The notes beneath the pieces were generated by a model. That model had not been told where the DNA came from and made no database searches. It saw only the letters and a list, made by a program, of their open reading frames with translations. A stretch of 17,885 bases of DNA from the NCBI GenBank assembly GCA_018725275.1, contig QLUC01000020.1, positions 1-17,885 on the forward strand, read 5' to 3'. Each line of letters opens with the position of its first letter. Within the stretch, counting starts at the first letter, position 1. The stretch is from Bacillota bacterium. GTDB lineage: Bacteria; Bacillota; UBA994. A program made the translations under genes and the position numbers. Shown piece after piece: positions 1 through 6,445 of the stretch.

Positions 1-44
1 TGTATTCCGTTTTCTAAAATGTACCCTAAAAACGGACAGCGCAG

Positions 45-73
45 GTTTTAAAAACCCTAATTGTCCTTGCCAA
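45..73 (-). promoter_or_regulatory. Candidate promoter reading off the left edge
   Basis: On the minus strand a TTGGCA -35 (68-73) and a TAAAAC -10 (45-50) are separated by exactly 17 bp. They lie past the hpf terminator and point to a gene beyond position 1. Just downstream of the expected transcription start is a 7-bp inverted repeat, CCGTTTT (7-13) and AAAACGG (29-35), which could be an operator or a leader hairpin. The -10 match is only 4 of 6, so this is a motif-level call. Nothing else in 1-146 looks coding. Confidence 0.4.
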
Positions 74-142
74 AGGGTACGGCGTATCGTGGAAGAACCA
101 TCGGAACCGTTCCCAAAGCGTGACATGGGCAACGAGGCCTAG

Positions 143-176
143 CAAAAAGCACCCCCGCGATGGCGAGGGTGCTTAC
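143..176 (-). terminator. Rho-independent terminator of hpf
   Basis: On the minus strand a stem of about 12 bp (147-174, one G-U pair, 4-base loop) starts a few bases after the hpf stop codon and is followed by a short T run from the A tract at 144-148. It should end the hpf transcript before the promoter at 45-73. Confidence 0.85.
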
Positions 177-181
177 CGAGT

Positions 182-703
182 TTAGGTTTGTGGCTCGATG
201 AGCCCGTAGTTGCCGTCCTTGCGGCGGTAGACGACATTCACCAGTTCGGTCTCACCATTGTTGAAGACGAAAAAGTCATGGCCCAGCAAATTCATCTGCA
301 TGACCGCTTCATCGAGGTTCATCGGCTTCATGGGGAAGCGCTTCGTGCGTACCATGCGCGGGGCATCATCGGCCTCGGCCTCAGTCGACAATGGGGTGGG
401 GGGCAGTGGAGCGCGCAGGCGACGGGCAATTTTGGTGCGATAGCGGTCTACCTGCCGCTCTAGTTTTTCGACCACGAGGTCCACCGAAGCATACATATCC
501 GGCGATTGTTCTTCGCCCCTTAAGATTAGCCCATTGACCCCGATAGTGACTTCTACGCGGTGGTGTTCCTTGGCGATGCTGAGAGTCACTTGCCCCTCAC
601 CCGCGCCATCGAAGTAGCGGTCGAGCTTTTTCAGCTTTTTCGTGACGTAATCCCGCAGTGCATCAGTTACTTCTACGTTTTTCCCTCTGACGCTCATCTG
701 CAT
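182..703 (-). CDS. hpf: Long-form ribosome hibernation promoting factor (HPF/RaiA family)
   Basis: This is a 173-residue long HPF. The N-terminal S30AE domain (about residues 1-100, starting MQMSVRGKNVEVTDALRDYV) binds the decoding region of the 30S subunit. After a linker, the C-terminal domain (about 115-173, with RTKRFPMKPMNLDEA and VVYRRKDGNYGLIEP) dimerises two 30S subunits and so forms inactive 100S ribosomes in slow growth or stationary phase. The length is normal for the long form. The ATG at 703 is preceded by an AGGGGATGA Shine-Dalgarno at suitable distance; a second ATG six bases on is less well placed. The gene has its own terminator and a predicted sigma-H promoter, so it is probably transcribed separately from the csp operon upstream. 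Confidence 0.97.
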   Translation of the reverse strand: MQMSVRGKNVEVTDALRDYVTKKLKKLDRYFDGAGEGQVTLSIAKEHHRVEVTIGVNGLILRGEEQSPDMYASVDLVVEKLERQVDRYRTKIARRLRAPLPPTPLSTEAEADDAPRMVRTKRFPMKPMNLDEAVMQMNLLGHDFFVFNNGETELVNVVYRRKDGNYGLIEPQT

Positions 704-735
704 ACGCTCATCCCCTTTCCTACTCTTAAGATACT

Positions 736-762
736 ATTCTCCTCCCGGCGGATAAATCCTGC
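736..762 (-). promoter_or_regulatory. Predicted sigma-H promoter of hpf
   Basis: The minus strand has GCAGGATTT (754-762), an 11-bp spacer and GGAGAAT (736-742). This fits every defined position of the Bacillus subtilis sigma-H consensus as I recall it (RnAGGAwWW, 11-12 bp, RnnGAAT). The expected transcription start near 728 gives a leader of about 25 nt that still contains the hpf ribosome binding site. In B. subtilis the hpf orthologue yvyD is known to be controlled by sigma-H and sigma-B. The call rests on the motif match and that precedent; no expression data are available. Confidence 0.6.
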
Positions 763-812
763 CGGAGCGGCAAATTTACCGGTGAAAAGCAGCCGGGCTT
801 AAAAAGGGCCAC

Positions 813-844
813 AAAAAAACCGAGAGGCCATTTTATGGCCTCTC
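813..844 (-). terminator. Rho-independent terminator after csp
   Basis: A perfect 10-bp stem (GAGAGGCCAT paired with its complement, 822-844, 3-base loop) is followed on the minus strand by GG and a run of seven T (813-819). It lies 7 bp past the csp stop codon and should end the metK-recD2-comFC-csp transcript, leaving hpf to its own promoter. Confidence 0.92.
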
Positions 845-850
845 ATCACT

Positions 851-1054
851 CTAGCGCTTGGTCACATTGGCGGCTTGCGGGCCGCGCGGGCCGTCTACCA
901 CTTCGAACTCGACATCTTGTCCATCGTCGAGGGACTTAAAGCCCTCGCCGCCGATGGCAGAAAAATGCACAAAGACATCTTGCCCACCATCAGTTGTAAT
1001 GAAACCGAAACCCTTTTGCTGATTGAACCATTTTACTTTTCCCCGTTGCTTCAC
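851..1054 (-). CDS. csp: Cold-shock domain protein (CspA/CspB family)
   Basis: This 67-residue single cold-shock domain is an OB-fold RNA/ssDNA chaperone that melts secondary structure in mRNA. Both nucleic-acid binding motifs are intact: RNP1 as KGFGFI (about residues 14-19) and RNP2 as VFVHFSAI (about 27-34). The start is GTG at 1054, with an AGGGGG Shine-Dalgarno 7 nt upstream; that site overlaps the end of comFC, whose stop is only 11 bp away, so the two are probably co-transcribed and perhaps translationally coupled. The length and the KVKWFN start are standard. Paralogues are usual in Bacillota, so a cspA/B/C/D assignment is not justified. Confidence 0.96.
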   Translation of the reverse strand: MKQRGKVKWFNQQKGFGFITTDGGQDVFVHFSAIGGEGFKSLDDGQDVEFEVVDGPRGPQAANVTKR

Positions 1055-1065
1055 AGAAATACCCC

Positions 1066-1719
1066 CTAATAATTTTTTGATCTAGGAAGAGCTATGGCCA
1101 AGACTAAAACCACAACCTCTTTCGCCCCTGCTGCCCTGAGCGTCTCTGCACACGCTCGCACGGTATTCCCTGTCGTGAGCACATCGTCAACCAGTAGCAC
1201 GCGCAAATTAGCGAGATCGGCAGTAGCGCGAAAGGCGCCAAGTAAGTTACTTTGCCTAGCTTTGCTCGTCAAAGTATGTTGCGGCAGTGTGTTCTTGACC
1301 CGCACCAGGAGTTCTCGATAAGGCCAACCTTGGGACAAAGCTAGCTCGACAGCTAACAATGCGGCTTGGTTATATCCTCTCTGTAGAAAGCGGCTCCTAT
1401 GCATCGGCACTGCGGTGACCACATCGACGGCTAACTGCTCGAGTAAGCCGCTGTTCCCAAAAGCAGTAGCGAAGAGGCGGGCGAGGTGAGGCTGACTTAA
1501 GAATTTCATGCTCTGTACTTGGCGACGGACCTGTCCTTCATAGGGCCAAAGAGCCACTACCCGGTCCACGCCCCGCCAGCCGACGCGAACCCACTGCGCT
1601 TGGCCGAGTTGGACACGCTCGTGGCAACTGCGGCAGAGTGGAGCAGGAGGACGAGCACAAAGCATACAAGTGTTTCGGTCAGGGAACAAAAACTCTAAGA
1701 GGGAGTCGACAAGTCTCAT
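1066..1719 (-). CDS. comFC: ComF family phosphoribosyltransferase-like protein
   Basis: This 217-residue ComFC homologue has an N-terminal four-cysteine zinc finger (CMLC then CRSC, about residues 18-33) and a C-terminal type I phosphoribosyltransferase fold with the PRPP-binding loop VLLVDDVLTTGNT (about 175-187). In naturally competent bacteria ComFC is needed for DNA uptake or processing, but most homologues, including those in non-competent species, are not biochemically defined. No comFA helicase is adjacent; the neighbour is recD2. The ATG at 1719 directly follows the recD2 stop (TAGATG) with only a weak Shine-Dalgarno, which suggests translation by coupling to recD2. Confidence 0.93.
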   Translation of the reverse strand: MRLVDSLLEFLFPDRNTCMLCARPPAPLCRSCHERVQLGQAQWVRVGWRGVDRVVALWPYEGQVRRQVQSMKFLSQPHLARLFATAFGNSGLLEQLAVDVVTAVPMHRSRFLQRGYNQAALLAVELALSQGWPYRELLVRVKNTLPQHTLTSKARQSNLLGAFRATADLANLRVLLVDDVLTTGNTVRACAETLRAAGAKEVVVLVLAIALPRSKNY

Positions 1720-3894
1720 CTAAAACAGCCAACCCTGTTGCATGAGAAAAGCCAGACTGGTATATCTTTCTTCGAGCTTGTTGTTCTTCGTCGCGATGGC
1801 CACGGCCTTCTTGGTGCCCACGAGCACCACCAGTTCTTTGGCTCGCGTGATGGCCGTGTAGAGGAGGTTGCGCTGCAACATGATGAAATGCTGCGTGGTG
1901 ATGGGCAACACCACCGCGCGGTACTCGCTGCCCTGGCTCTTATGTACGGAAGTAGCATAAGCGAGAGTCAGTTCGTCAAACTCGCTTGGGCCGTAATCGA
2001 TGTGCCGGAGTCCCTTGCCGTCAGGATAGGCGACGGTGATTTCGCCATCGACGTCGATACTCACAATCCTACCGATGTCACCATTATACACTAGTTTGGT
2101 GTAATTGTTACGCACTTGCATAACTTTATCCCCAAGACGATAGATTGCCGCGCCAAGTTGCAGTTCTCCCTTGCCAGCGGACCGCGGATTGAGCCTTTCC
2201 TGCAGGAGGATGTTAAGATTTTCGACCCCACAGGTGGAGCGCCGCATGGGCGAGAGCACTTGAATATCATCTATGGGGTTCAAGCGGTGCAGGCGGGGCA
2301 ACTCGCGGCTCACCATGTCTAAAACTAACATAACAATCTTCTCCGGCACTTCCTCGGCCACGAACATAAAGTCGCGGCGATTGGTCGCGAGGTAGGGAAA
2401 CTCTCCCCTGTTGATGCGATGCGCATTGGTGATGATTAGACTCTCCTTGGCTTGGCGAAAGATGGTGTCTAGGCGCACCGTCGGCACGAGGCCGGAAGCA
2501 ATAATATCGCGCAGCAAGTTGCCCGAGCTGACCGAAGGCAGTTGGTCGGCGTCGCCCACCAACACTAGGCGACACCCGTTTCTCACCGCCAGGAGCAGGT
2601 GCTGCGCGAGCGACAGGTCGAGCATGCTCGCCTCATCAAGGATGAGCAAATCACACGGCAGGGGGTTATTTGCCTGGCGCAAGAAAAGCGGCTTGCCATC
2701 AGCCTGACTGTACTCGAGGAGGCGGTGCACCGTCTTGGCCTCCTGCCCGGTGGACTCACTGAGCCGCTTGGCGGCTCTGCCGGTCGGAGCAGCCAAGCAG
2801 ACGCACTCCTGGCGGGCCAGACAAAGATCGAGGAGCGCGCGCAGCAAGGTGGTCTTCCCGGTACCGGGGCCGCCGGTGATCACCGTAACGCCGTGCTCGA
2901 GGGCGGCGGTAATGGCCTCTACTTGCAAAGGGGCCAGCTTGATGTTATGCCTGGCCTCAAATTCGGCGAGTGCCGGCCCGTTATCCTGAGGCAAGAGGGA
3001 AGACTGGCGGCGGCTAAGGTCCCTCAATCTATGGGCCACCGCCCTCTCGGTGGCATAGACAGGGGCAAGATACACCCTGTTCTCATTGTCGATGTTCATG
3101 AGGACGAGGCTCTTCGCGACCGCTAAGGCATCGATGACCACGCCGACCCGCTCGGGTGGCACCTTAAGCAGCTCTGCCGCGCCACTTAGCAGCTTCTGGA
3201 GCGGCAGGTAACAATGTCCGCTGTTCTCAGCCTCGCGCAGTACATAGCGCAGTCCGGCGGCAATACGCCTTTGGTCATCTTTATCTAACCCCAGTTCTTG
3301 CGCCAATTTATCGGCTAGGGTAAAGCCCACCAATTGCACTTCGTCGGCCAAACGATAGGGGTTGTGGCGAACTATTTCGATCGTTTTATCGCCATAATGA
3401 CGGTAGATGCGCGCGGCGTAACCGGGGGTAATGCCATGCCCCTGCAAAAACACCATGACCCGCTGTATCTCTCGCTTACCCTGCAAAGCCTGGCCAATTA
3501 GTCCGGCCTTGGCCTCCCCCAAGCCCGGCACCTCGCGCAATTTCTCTGGGGCGGTGTCTAGCACAACAATGGTTTCTTTGCCAAAGTGTTCGACAATCTT
3601 CTGCGCGGTGCGCGGCCCGACGCCCTTGATGAGGCCTGAGCCGAGATATTTTTCTATGCCGGCGATTTCGACCGGCACTCTCTCGGTGTAGGCACTGACC
3701 ACAAATTGCCGTCCGTACTGCGGGTGTTCGCTGTACTCGCCCTCCAGCTCAAGGTCCTGTCCGGGGGCGACGGCGGGGAATGACCCGACCACCGTGAGCA
3801 GAGGCTTGTCCCCTATTTTTAGACGCAGGACGGTGTAGTGGTTGGCGGCATTGTGAAAAACGATGCGCTCGACGACTCCCCTAATCTTGACCAA
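1720..3894 (-). CDS. recD2: RecD2-type 5'-3' DNA helicase
   Basis: This superfamily 1B helicase is about 724 residues long. It has the RecD2-specific N-terminal extension with tandem helix-hairpin-helix segments (GVGPRTAQKI, then VPGLGEAKA, about residues 94-135), then the motor: Walker A GGPGTGKTT (about 344-352), Walker B ILDEAS (about 421), GDADQLPSV (about 450), SVHKSQGSEY (about 652) and YTAITRAKE (about 682). Numbering counts from the GTG three codons upstream. RecD2 acts without RecBC, in replication-fork and mismatch-repair related work in Bacillota. I favour the TTG at 3894, 5 nt after an AGGTGA Shine-Dalgarno; the in-frame GTG at 3903 is part of that Shine-Dalgarno. It lies 21-30 bp after the small upstream gene and abuts comFC. 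Confidence 0.95.
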   Translation of the reverse strand: MVKIRGVVERIVFHNAANHYTVLRLKIGDKPLLTVVGSFPAVAPGQDLELEGEYSEHPQYGRQFVVSAYTERVPVEIAGIEKYLGSGLIKGVGPRTAQKIVEHFGKETIVVLDTAPEKLREVPGLGEAKAGLIGQALQGKREIQRVMVFLQGHGITPGYAARIYRHYGDKTIEIVRHNPYRLADEVQLVGFTLADKLAQELGLDKDDQRRIAAGLRYVLREAENSGHCYLPLQKLLSGAAELLKVPPERVGVVIDALAVAKSLVLMNIDNENRVYLAPVYATERAVAHRLRDLSRRQSSLLPQDNGPALAEFEARHNIKLAPLQVEAITAALEHGVTVITGGPGTGKTTLLRALLDLCLARQECVCLAAPTGRAAKRLSESTGQEAKTVHRLLEYSQADGKPLFLRQANNPLPCDLLILDEASMLDLSLAQHLLLAVRNGCRLVLVGDADQLPSVSSGNLLRDIIASGLVPTVRLDTIFRQAKESLIITNAHRINRGEFPYLATNRRDFMFVAEEVPEKIVMLVLDMVSRELPRLHRLNPIDDIQVLSPMRRSTCGVENLNILLQERLNPRSAGKGELQLGAAIYRLGDKVMQVRNNYTKLVYNGDIGRIVSIDVDGEITVAYPDGKGLRHIDYGPSEFDELTLAYATSVHKSQGSEYRAVVLPITTQHFIMLQRNLLYTAITRAKELVVLVGTKKAVAIATKNNKLEERYTSLAFLMQQGWLF

Positions 3895-3924
3895 CCACTT
3901 CACCTGCTTCTTTCAACAGCATGC

Positions 3925-4299
3925 CTACAATCCATTTTGGCGACATCGAAACTGTAAACGCTTGCGCATTTCTAGGGCCGTGCGCTCGGGGGGAAAATCA
4001 TCTACCTTAATAAAATCCACTGTTGTTGGTGTTTGGGCGTAAAGGTGGATAGGAATGTACTGCCCCAAGCGCATGGCAATGGCGTGACCCTCGGCGTTCA
4101 GAGCGGCAAAGTATACCGAGAAGTCATAGATTCTGTCGCGCTCTACCAGGTCGGCTAAAGTGCGCAAGGTCATTTCAACTCTCTCCGGCGAGTTAGCAAA
4201 ATCGATGCCCATCTCCTCTGCCGGCAACCGTGCCTTATCATCCTGTAGCCAGTGGTAGAGCGCCAAGACTAAACCCACAAACAAGAAGGCCCACCACAT
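3925..4299 (-). CDS. Membrane-anchored small protein of unknown function
   Basis: I do not recognise this family. The product is 124 residues: a hydrophobic segment at the very start (MWWAFLFVGLVLALYHWL) that should act as an uncleaved signal anchor, then a soluble domain of about 100 residues with mixed charge (LPAEEMGIDF, IYDFSVYFAAL, IHLYAQTPTTVDFIKVDDF). The start is ATG 4299, because a GGGAGGTGG Shine-Dalgarno lies a few bases upstream; the in-frame GTG at 4308 belongs to that site. It sits between metK and recD2 with 21-46 bp gaps and is therefore probably in the same operon. Its short soluble domain presumably faces outward, but no catalytic motif is visible. Confidence 0.8.
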   Translation of the reverse strand: MWWAFLFVGLVLALYHWLQDDKARLPAEEMGIDFANSPERVEMTLRTLADLVERDRIYDFSVYFAALNAEGHAIAMRLGQYIPIHLYAQTPTTVDFIKVDDFPPERTALEMRKRLQFRCRQNGL

Positions 4300-4345
4300 C
4301 TTCGCCACCTCCCTGCCCTACAATATGCAGGAAGATAACCAAAAG

Positions 4346-5539
4346 CTAATTGAGGTACTGCTTGAGTAGATCTACTTTGTCCAATCTTTCCCAAGGCAGG
4401 TCGAGATCGGGGCGCCCAAAATGCCCATAGGCGGCCACTTGGCGGTATATCGGGGCCCGCAAGCCGAGGTCACGGATGATGGCGGCCGGGCGCAGGTCAA
4501 AGTGACGCGAAATTATCTCGGCCAAGACATCCTCCCCGAGCTTGCCTGTGCCAAAGGTGGCCACAGTAATGGAGACCGGTTTGGCCACGCCGATAGCATA
4601 GGCCACCTGAATTTCACAGCGCTCCGCTAACCCTGCGGCCACGATGTTCTTGGCCACGTAGCGAGCCGCGTAGGCTGCGGAACGGTCGACCTTGGTGGGG
4701 TCCTTGCCACTAAAGGCGCCGCCGCCATGCCGAGCCGAACCACCGTAGGTATCGACGATAATTTTACGCCCCGTCAGTCCTGTATCCCCTTGGGGCCCGC
4801 CGACGACAAAACGTCCGGTGGGGTTGATGAAATACTTGGTATTAGCGTCAAGTAAATCACGCGGGATGGTCGCTAGGACCACCTTGTTGATAATGTCCTC
4901 CCTAATGGTCGACAGGGGGATGTCGGGTTTGTGTTGGGCCGATACTACCACCGTATCCACCCTGAGCGGACGCGAGCCCTCGTACTCTACCGTCACCTGC
5001 GTCTTACCATCGGGGCGCAAGTAGGGGATGAGGCGCTGCTTGCGCACGAGGCTGAGGCGCCGCGCCAACTGATGGGCCAGACTAATGGGTAAAGGGAGGT
5101 ATTCGGCCGTTTCCCGACACGCGTAGCCAAACATCATGCCCTGGTCCCCCGCGCCCAGGCTGGCCGCCTCGCCATTTTCTGCCAACCCTTCCCGCTGTTC
5201 AAGGGCAGCATCTACCCCCTGCGCAATGTCCGGAGATTGTTCGTCTATGGCGGTGAGCACCGCACAGGTCTCGGCATCGAAACCAAACTTAGCACGAGTG
5301 TAGCCAATGTCGCGCACTGTCTGGCGCACCAACTTGGGGATGTCCACGTAACAGGTAGTCGAAATCTCCCCCATGACGAGCACCAACCCGGTCGTGACCG
5401 CCGTTTCGCAGGCCACCCTAGCCAAAGGGTCCAAGGTCAAGATGGCGTCAAGCACCGCATCCGATACTTGGTCGGCAATTTTATCGGGATGGCCCTCAGT
5501 GACCGATTCGGAAGTAAAAAAATGTCTAACCCCACTCAT
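4346..5539 (-). CDS. metK: S-adenosylmethionine synthetase
   Basis: This 397-residue cytosolic MetK makes S-adenosylmethionine from methionine and ATP, releasing phosphate and pyrophosphate. The family signatures are all present: the ATP-binding start TSESVTEGHPDKIADQVSDA (residues 9-28) with its catalytic His-Pro-Asp-Lys, the GAGDQGMMFGYA motif (about 128-139), and the glycine-rich GGGAFSGKDPTKVDRSAAY loop (about 270-288). The length is normal. The ATG overlaps the TGA stop of the upstream membrane protein gene by 4 bp and has a G-rich Shine-Dalgarno about 8 nt upstream. Many Bacillota control metK with an S-box riboswitch; none is visible in the short space upstream of this operon. Confidence 0.98.
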   Translation of the reverse strand: MSGVRHFFTSESVTEGHPDKIADQVSDAVLDAILTLDPLARVACETAVTTGLVLVMGEISTTCYVDIPKLVRQTVRDIGYTRAKFGFDAETCAVLTAIDEQSPDIAQGVDAALEQREGLAENGEAASLGAGDQGMMFGYACRETAEYLPLPISLAHQLARRLSLVRKQRLIPYLRPDGKTQVTVEYEGSRPLRVDTVVVSAQHKPDIPLSTIREDIINKVVLATIPRDLLDANTKYFINPTGRFVVGGPQGDTGLTGRKIIVDTYGGSARHGGGAFSGKDPTKVDRSAAYAARYVAKNIVAAGLAERCEIQVAYAIGVAKPVSITVATFGTGKLGEDVLAEIISRHFDLRPAAIIRDLGLRAPIYRQVAAYGHFGRPDLDLPWERLDKVDLLKQYLN

Positions 5540-6381
5540 ACCGCTAGCCCCCCAGGTCGACCGGGAGAGGCTTCTCTTTTACCAAGAGAACCGTCCCTGT
5601 GGTCGTAATAATGCATTAAAGCCACACTGACATAGACGCTCGCCACGTGGGTGCCGATGGCGGTGACGAACCAAAGCGCATCCCCAAGTAATTGGGAGAG
5701 AAGCAAGTTACCGCTCCATTGCAACATAAATACCCCGCCGACGACCACAAAATTCGCCGCAGCGAAACGCACACCGCGCACCAGCGCGGGCCATAGGCCC
5801 AAGTCGCCGAGTGCAAGGGCGCGCACCCACATGCTGAGCAAAATAGTGCTGATGATGAAAAAGAAAATGCCACCTGCCACCCGCCAAACATAAACCATGA
5901 ACAAGGCCGACACCTCCTGACTCGAGAGGGCGGTGATGGTTTCCCCGGCAGTGATTGCTTGGGCGTAATCAACAAGGAGCGGCCACCCCAAACCAATAAT
6001 TATGGCGGCATACCAGAGGTAGCTGAGGATGCTGCCGGCGAGAACCCTAACGAGGAGGTGGCGCACGCCGTACAAAAAATGCCCGGTGTCCACCCTCGTG
6101 CCCCGGACGGCTTGTGCCTGCCAGTACATGCTTCCGGCATTAACACCGGCTAAGACCAAGACGGTGCACGCCGTCACAAACAGCATGGCGCTCCCGGCGG
6201 TCAGTATGTCCGGCAGGGCCGCTCCGGCGTCTATGGACACGATCTGTAGTAGCAGCACTACCATGAGCAAGACCACAGCAGACATGGCCGTGCCGAAGAT
6301 AGGCGGAAACCAGACCAGCACGAGGTTATTCCTGATGGTCTGGTGCGCTTGGCGAAAACTGGTTGCTACGCTTGCTATCAT
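5536..6381 (-). CDS. Multi-pass integral membrane protein, function unknown
   Basis: The product is 281 residues, with about six hydrophobic helices: near residues 22-48 and 60-85, then around 107-135, 158-185, 208-230 and 235-262. It ends in a hydrophilic tail (HYYDHRDGSLGKREA). The pattern resembles Bacillota membrane proteins of the DUF975/DUF7847 kind, but no diagnostic motif is visible, so I assign no function. The ATG at 6381 has an AGAGGTGG Shine-Dalgarno 10 nt upstream. It is the first gene of the operon that continues into metK through an ATGA overlap; whether it has anything to do with methionine or SAM is unknown. Confidence 0.85.
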   Translation of the reverse strand: MIASVATSFRQAHQTIRNNLVLVWFPPIFGTAMSAVVLLMVVLLLQIVSIDAGAALPDILTAGSAMLFVTACTVLVLAGVNAGSMYWQAQAVRGTRVDTGHFLYGVRHLLVRVLAGSILSYLWYAAIIIGLGWPLLVDYAQAITAGETITALSSQEVSALFMVYVWRVAGGIFFFIISTILLSMWVRALALGDLGLWPALVRGVRFAAANFVVVGGVFMLQWSGNLLLSQLLGDALWFVTAIGTHVASVYVSVALMHYYDHRDGSLGKREASPGRPGGLAV

Positions 6382-6402
6382 AGATTCAAAACCACCTCTT
6401 TG

Positions 6403-6433
6403 GCGCTAATTGTAGCATGTTAGCGCTAAGAGG
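6403..6433 (-). promoter_or_regulatory. Candidate promoter with overlapping inverted repeat before the metK operon
   Basis: In the 64-bp gap after the activase gene, the minus strand has TACAAT (6409-6414), close to the -10 consensus, with a weak TTGCGC 18 bp upstream. A perfect inverted repeat of 7 bp per arm, GCGCTAA and TTAGCGC with a 10-bp centre (6403-6426), brackets the -10, as an operator would. No T run follows, so it is unlikely to be a terminator. The -35 matches only three of six bases. Confidence 0.35.
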
Positions 6434-6445
6434 CGCAATGAAGCT

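Noticed and set aside
1716..1958. Alternate-frame open stretch overlapping the end of recD2, as a sign of a frameshift
   Set aside because: RecD2 continues in its own frame through all C-terminal motifs to a normal length, so no frameshift is needed.
6382..6445. S-box (SAM) riboswitch upstream of the metK operon
   Set aside because: The gap is only 64 bp, too short for the roughly 100-nt aptamer plus expression platform, and no matching helices are seen.
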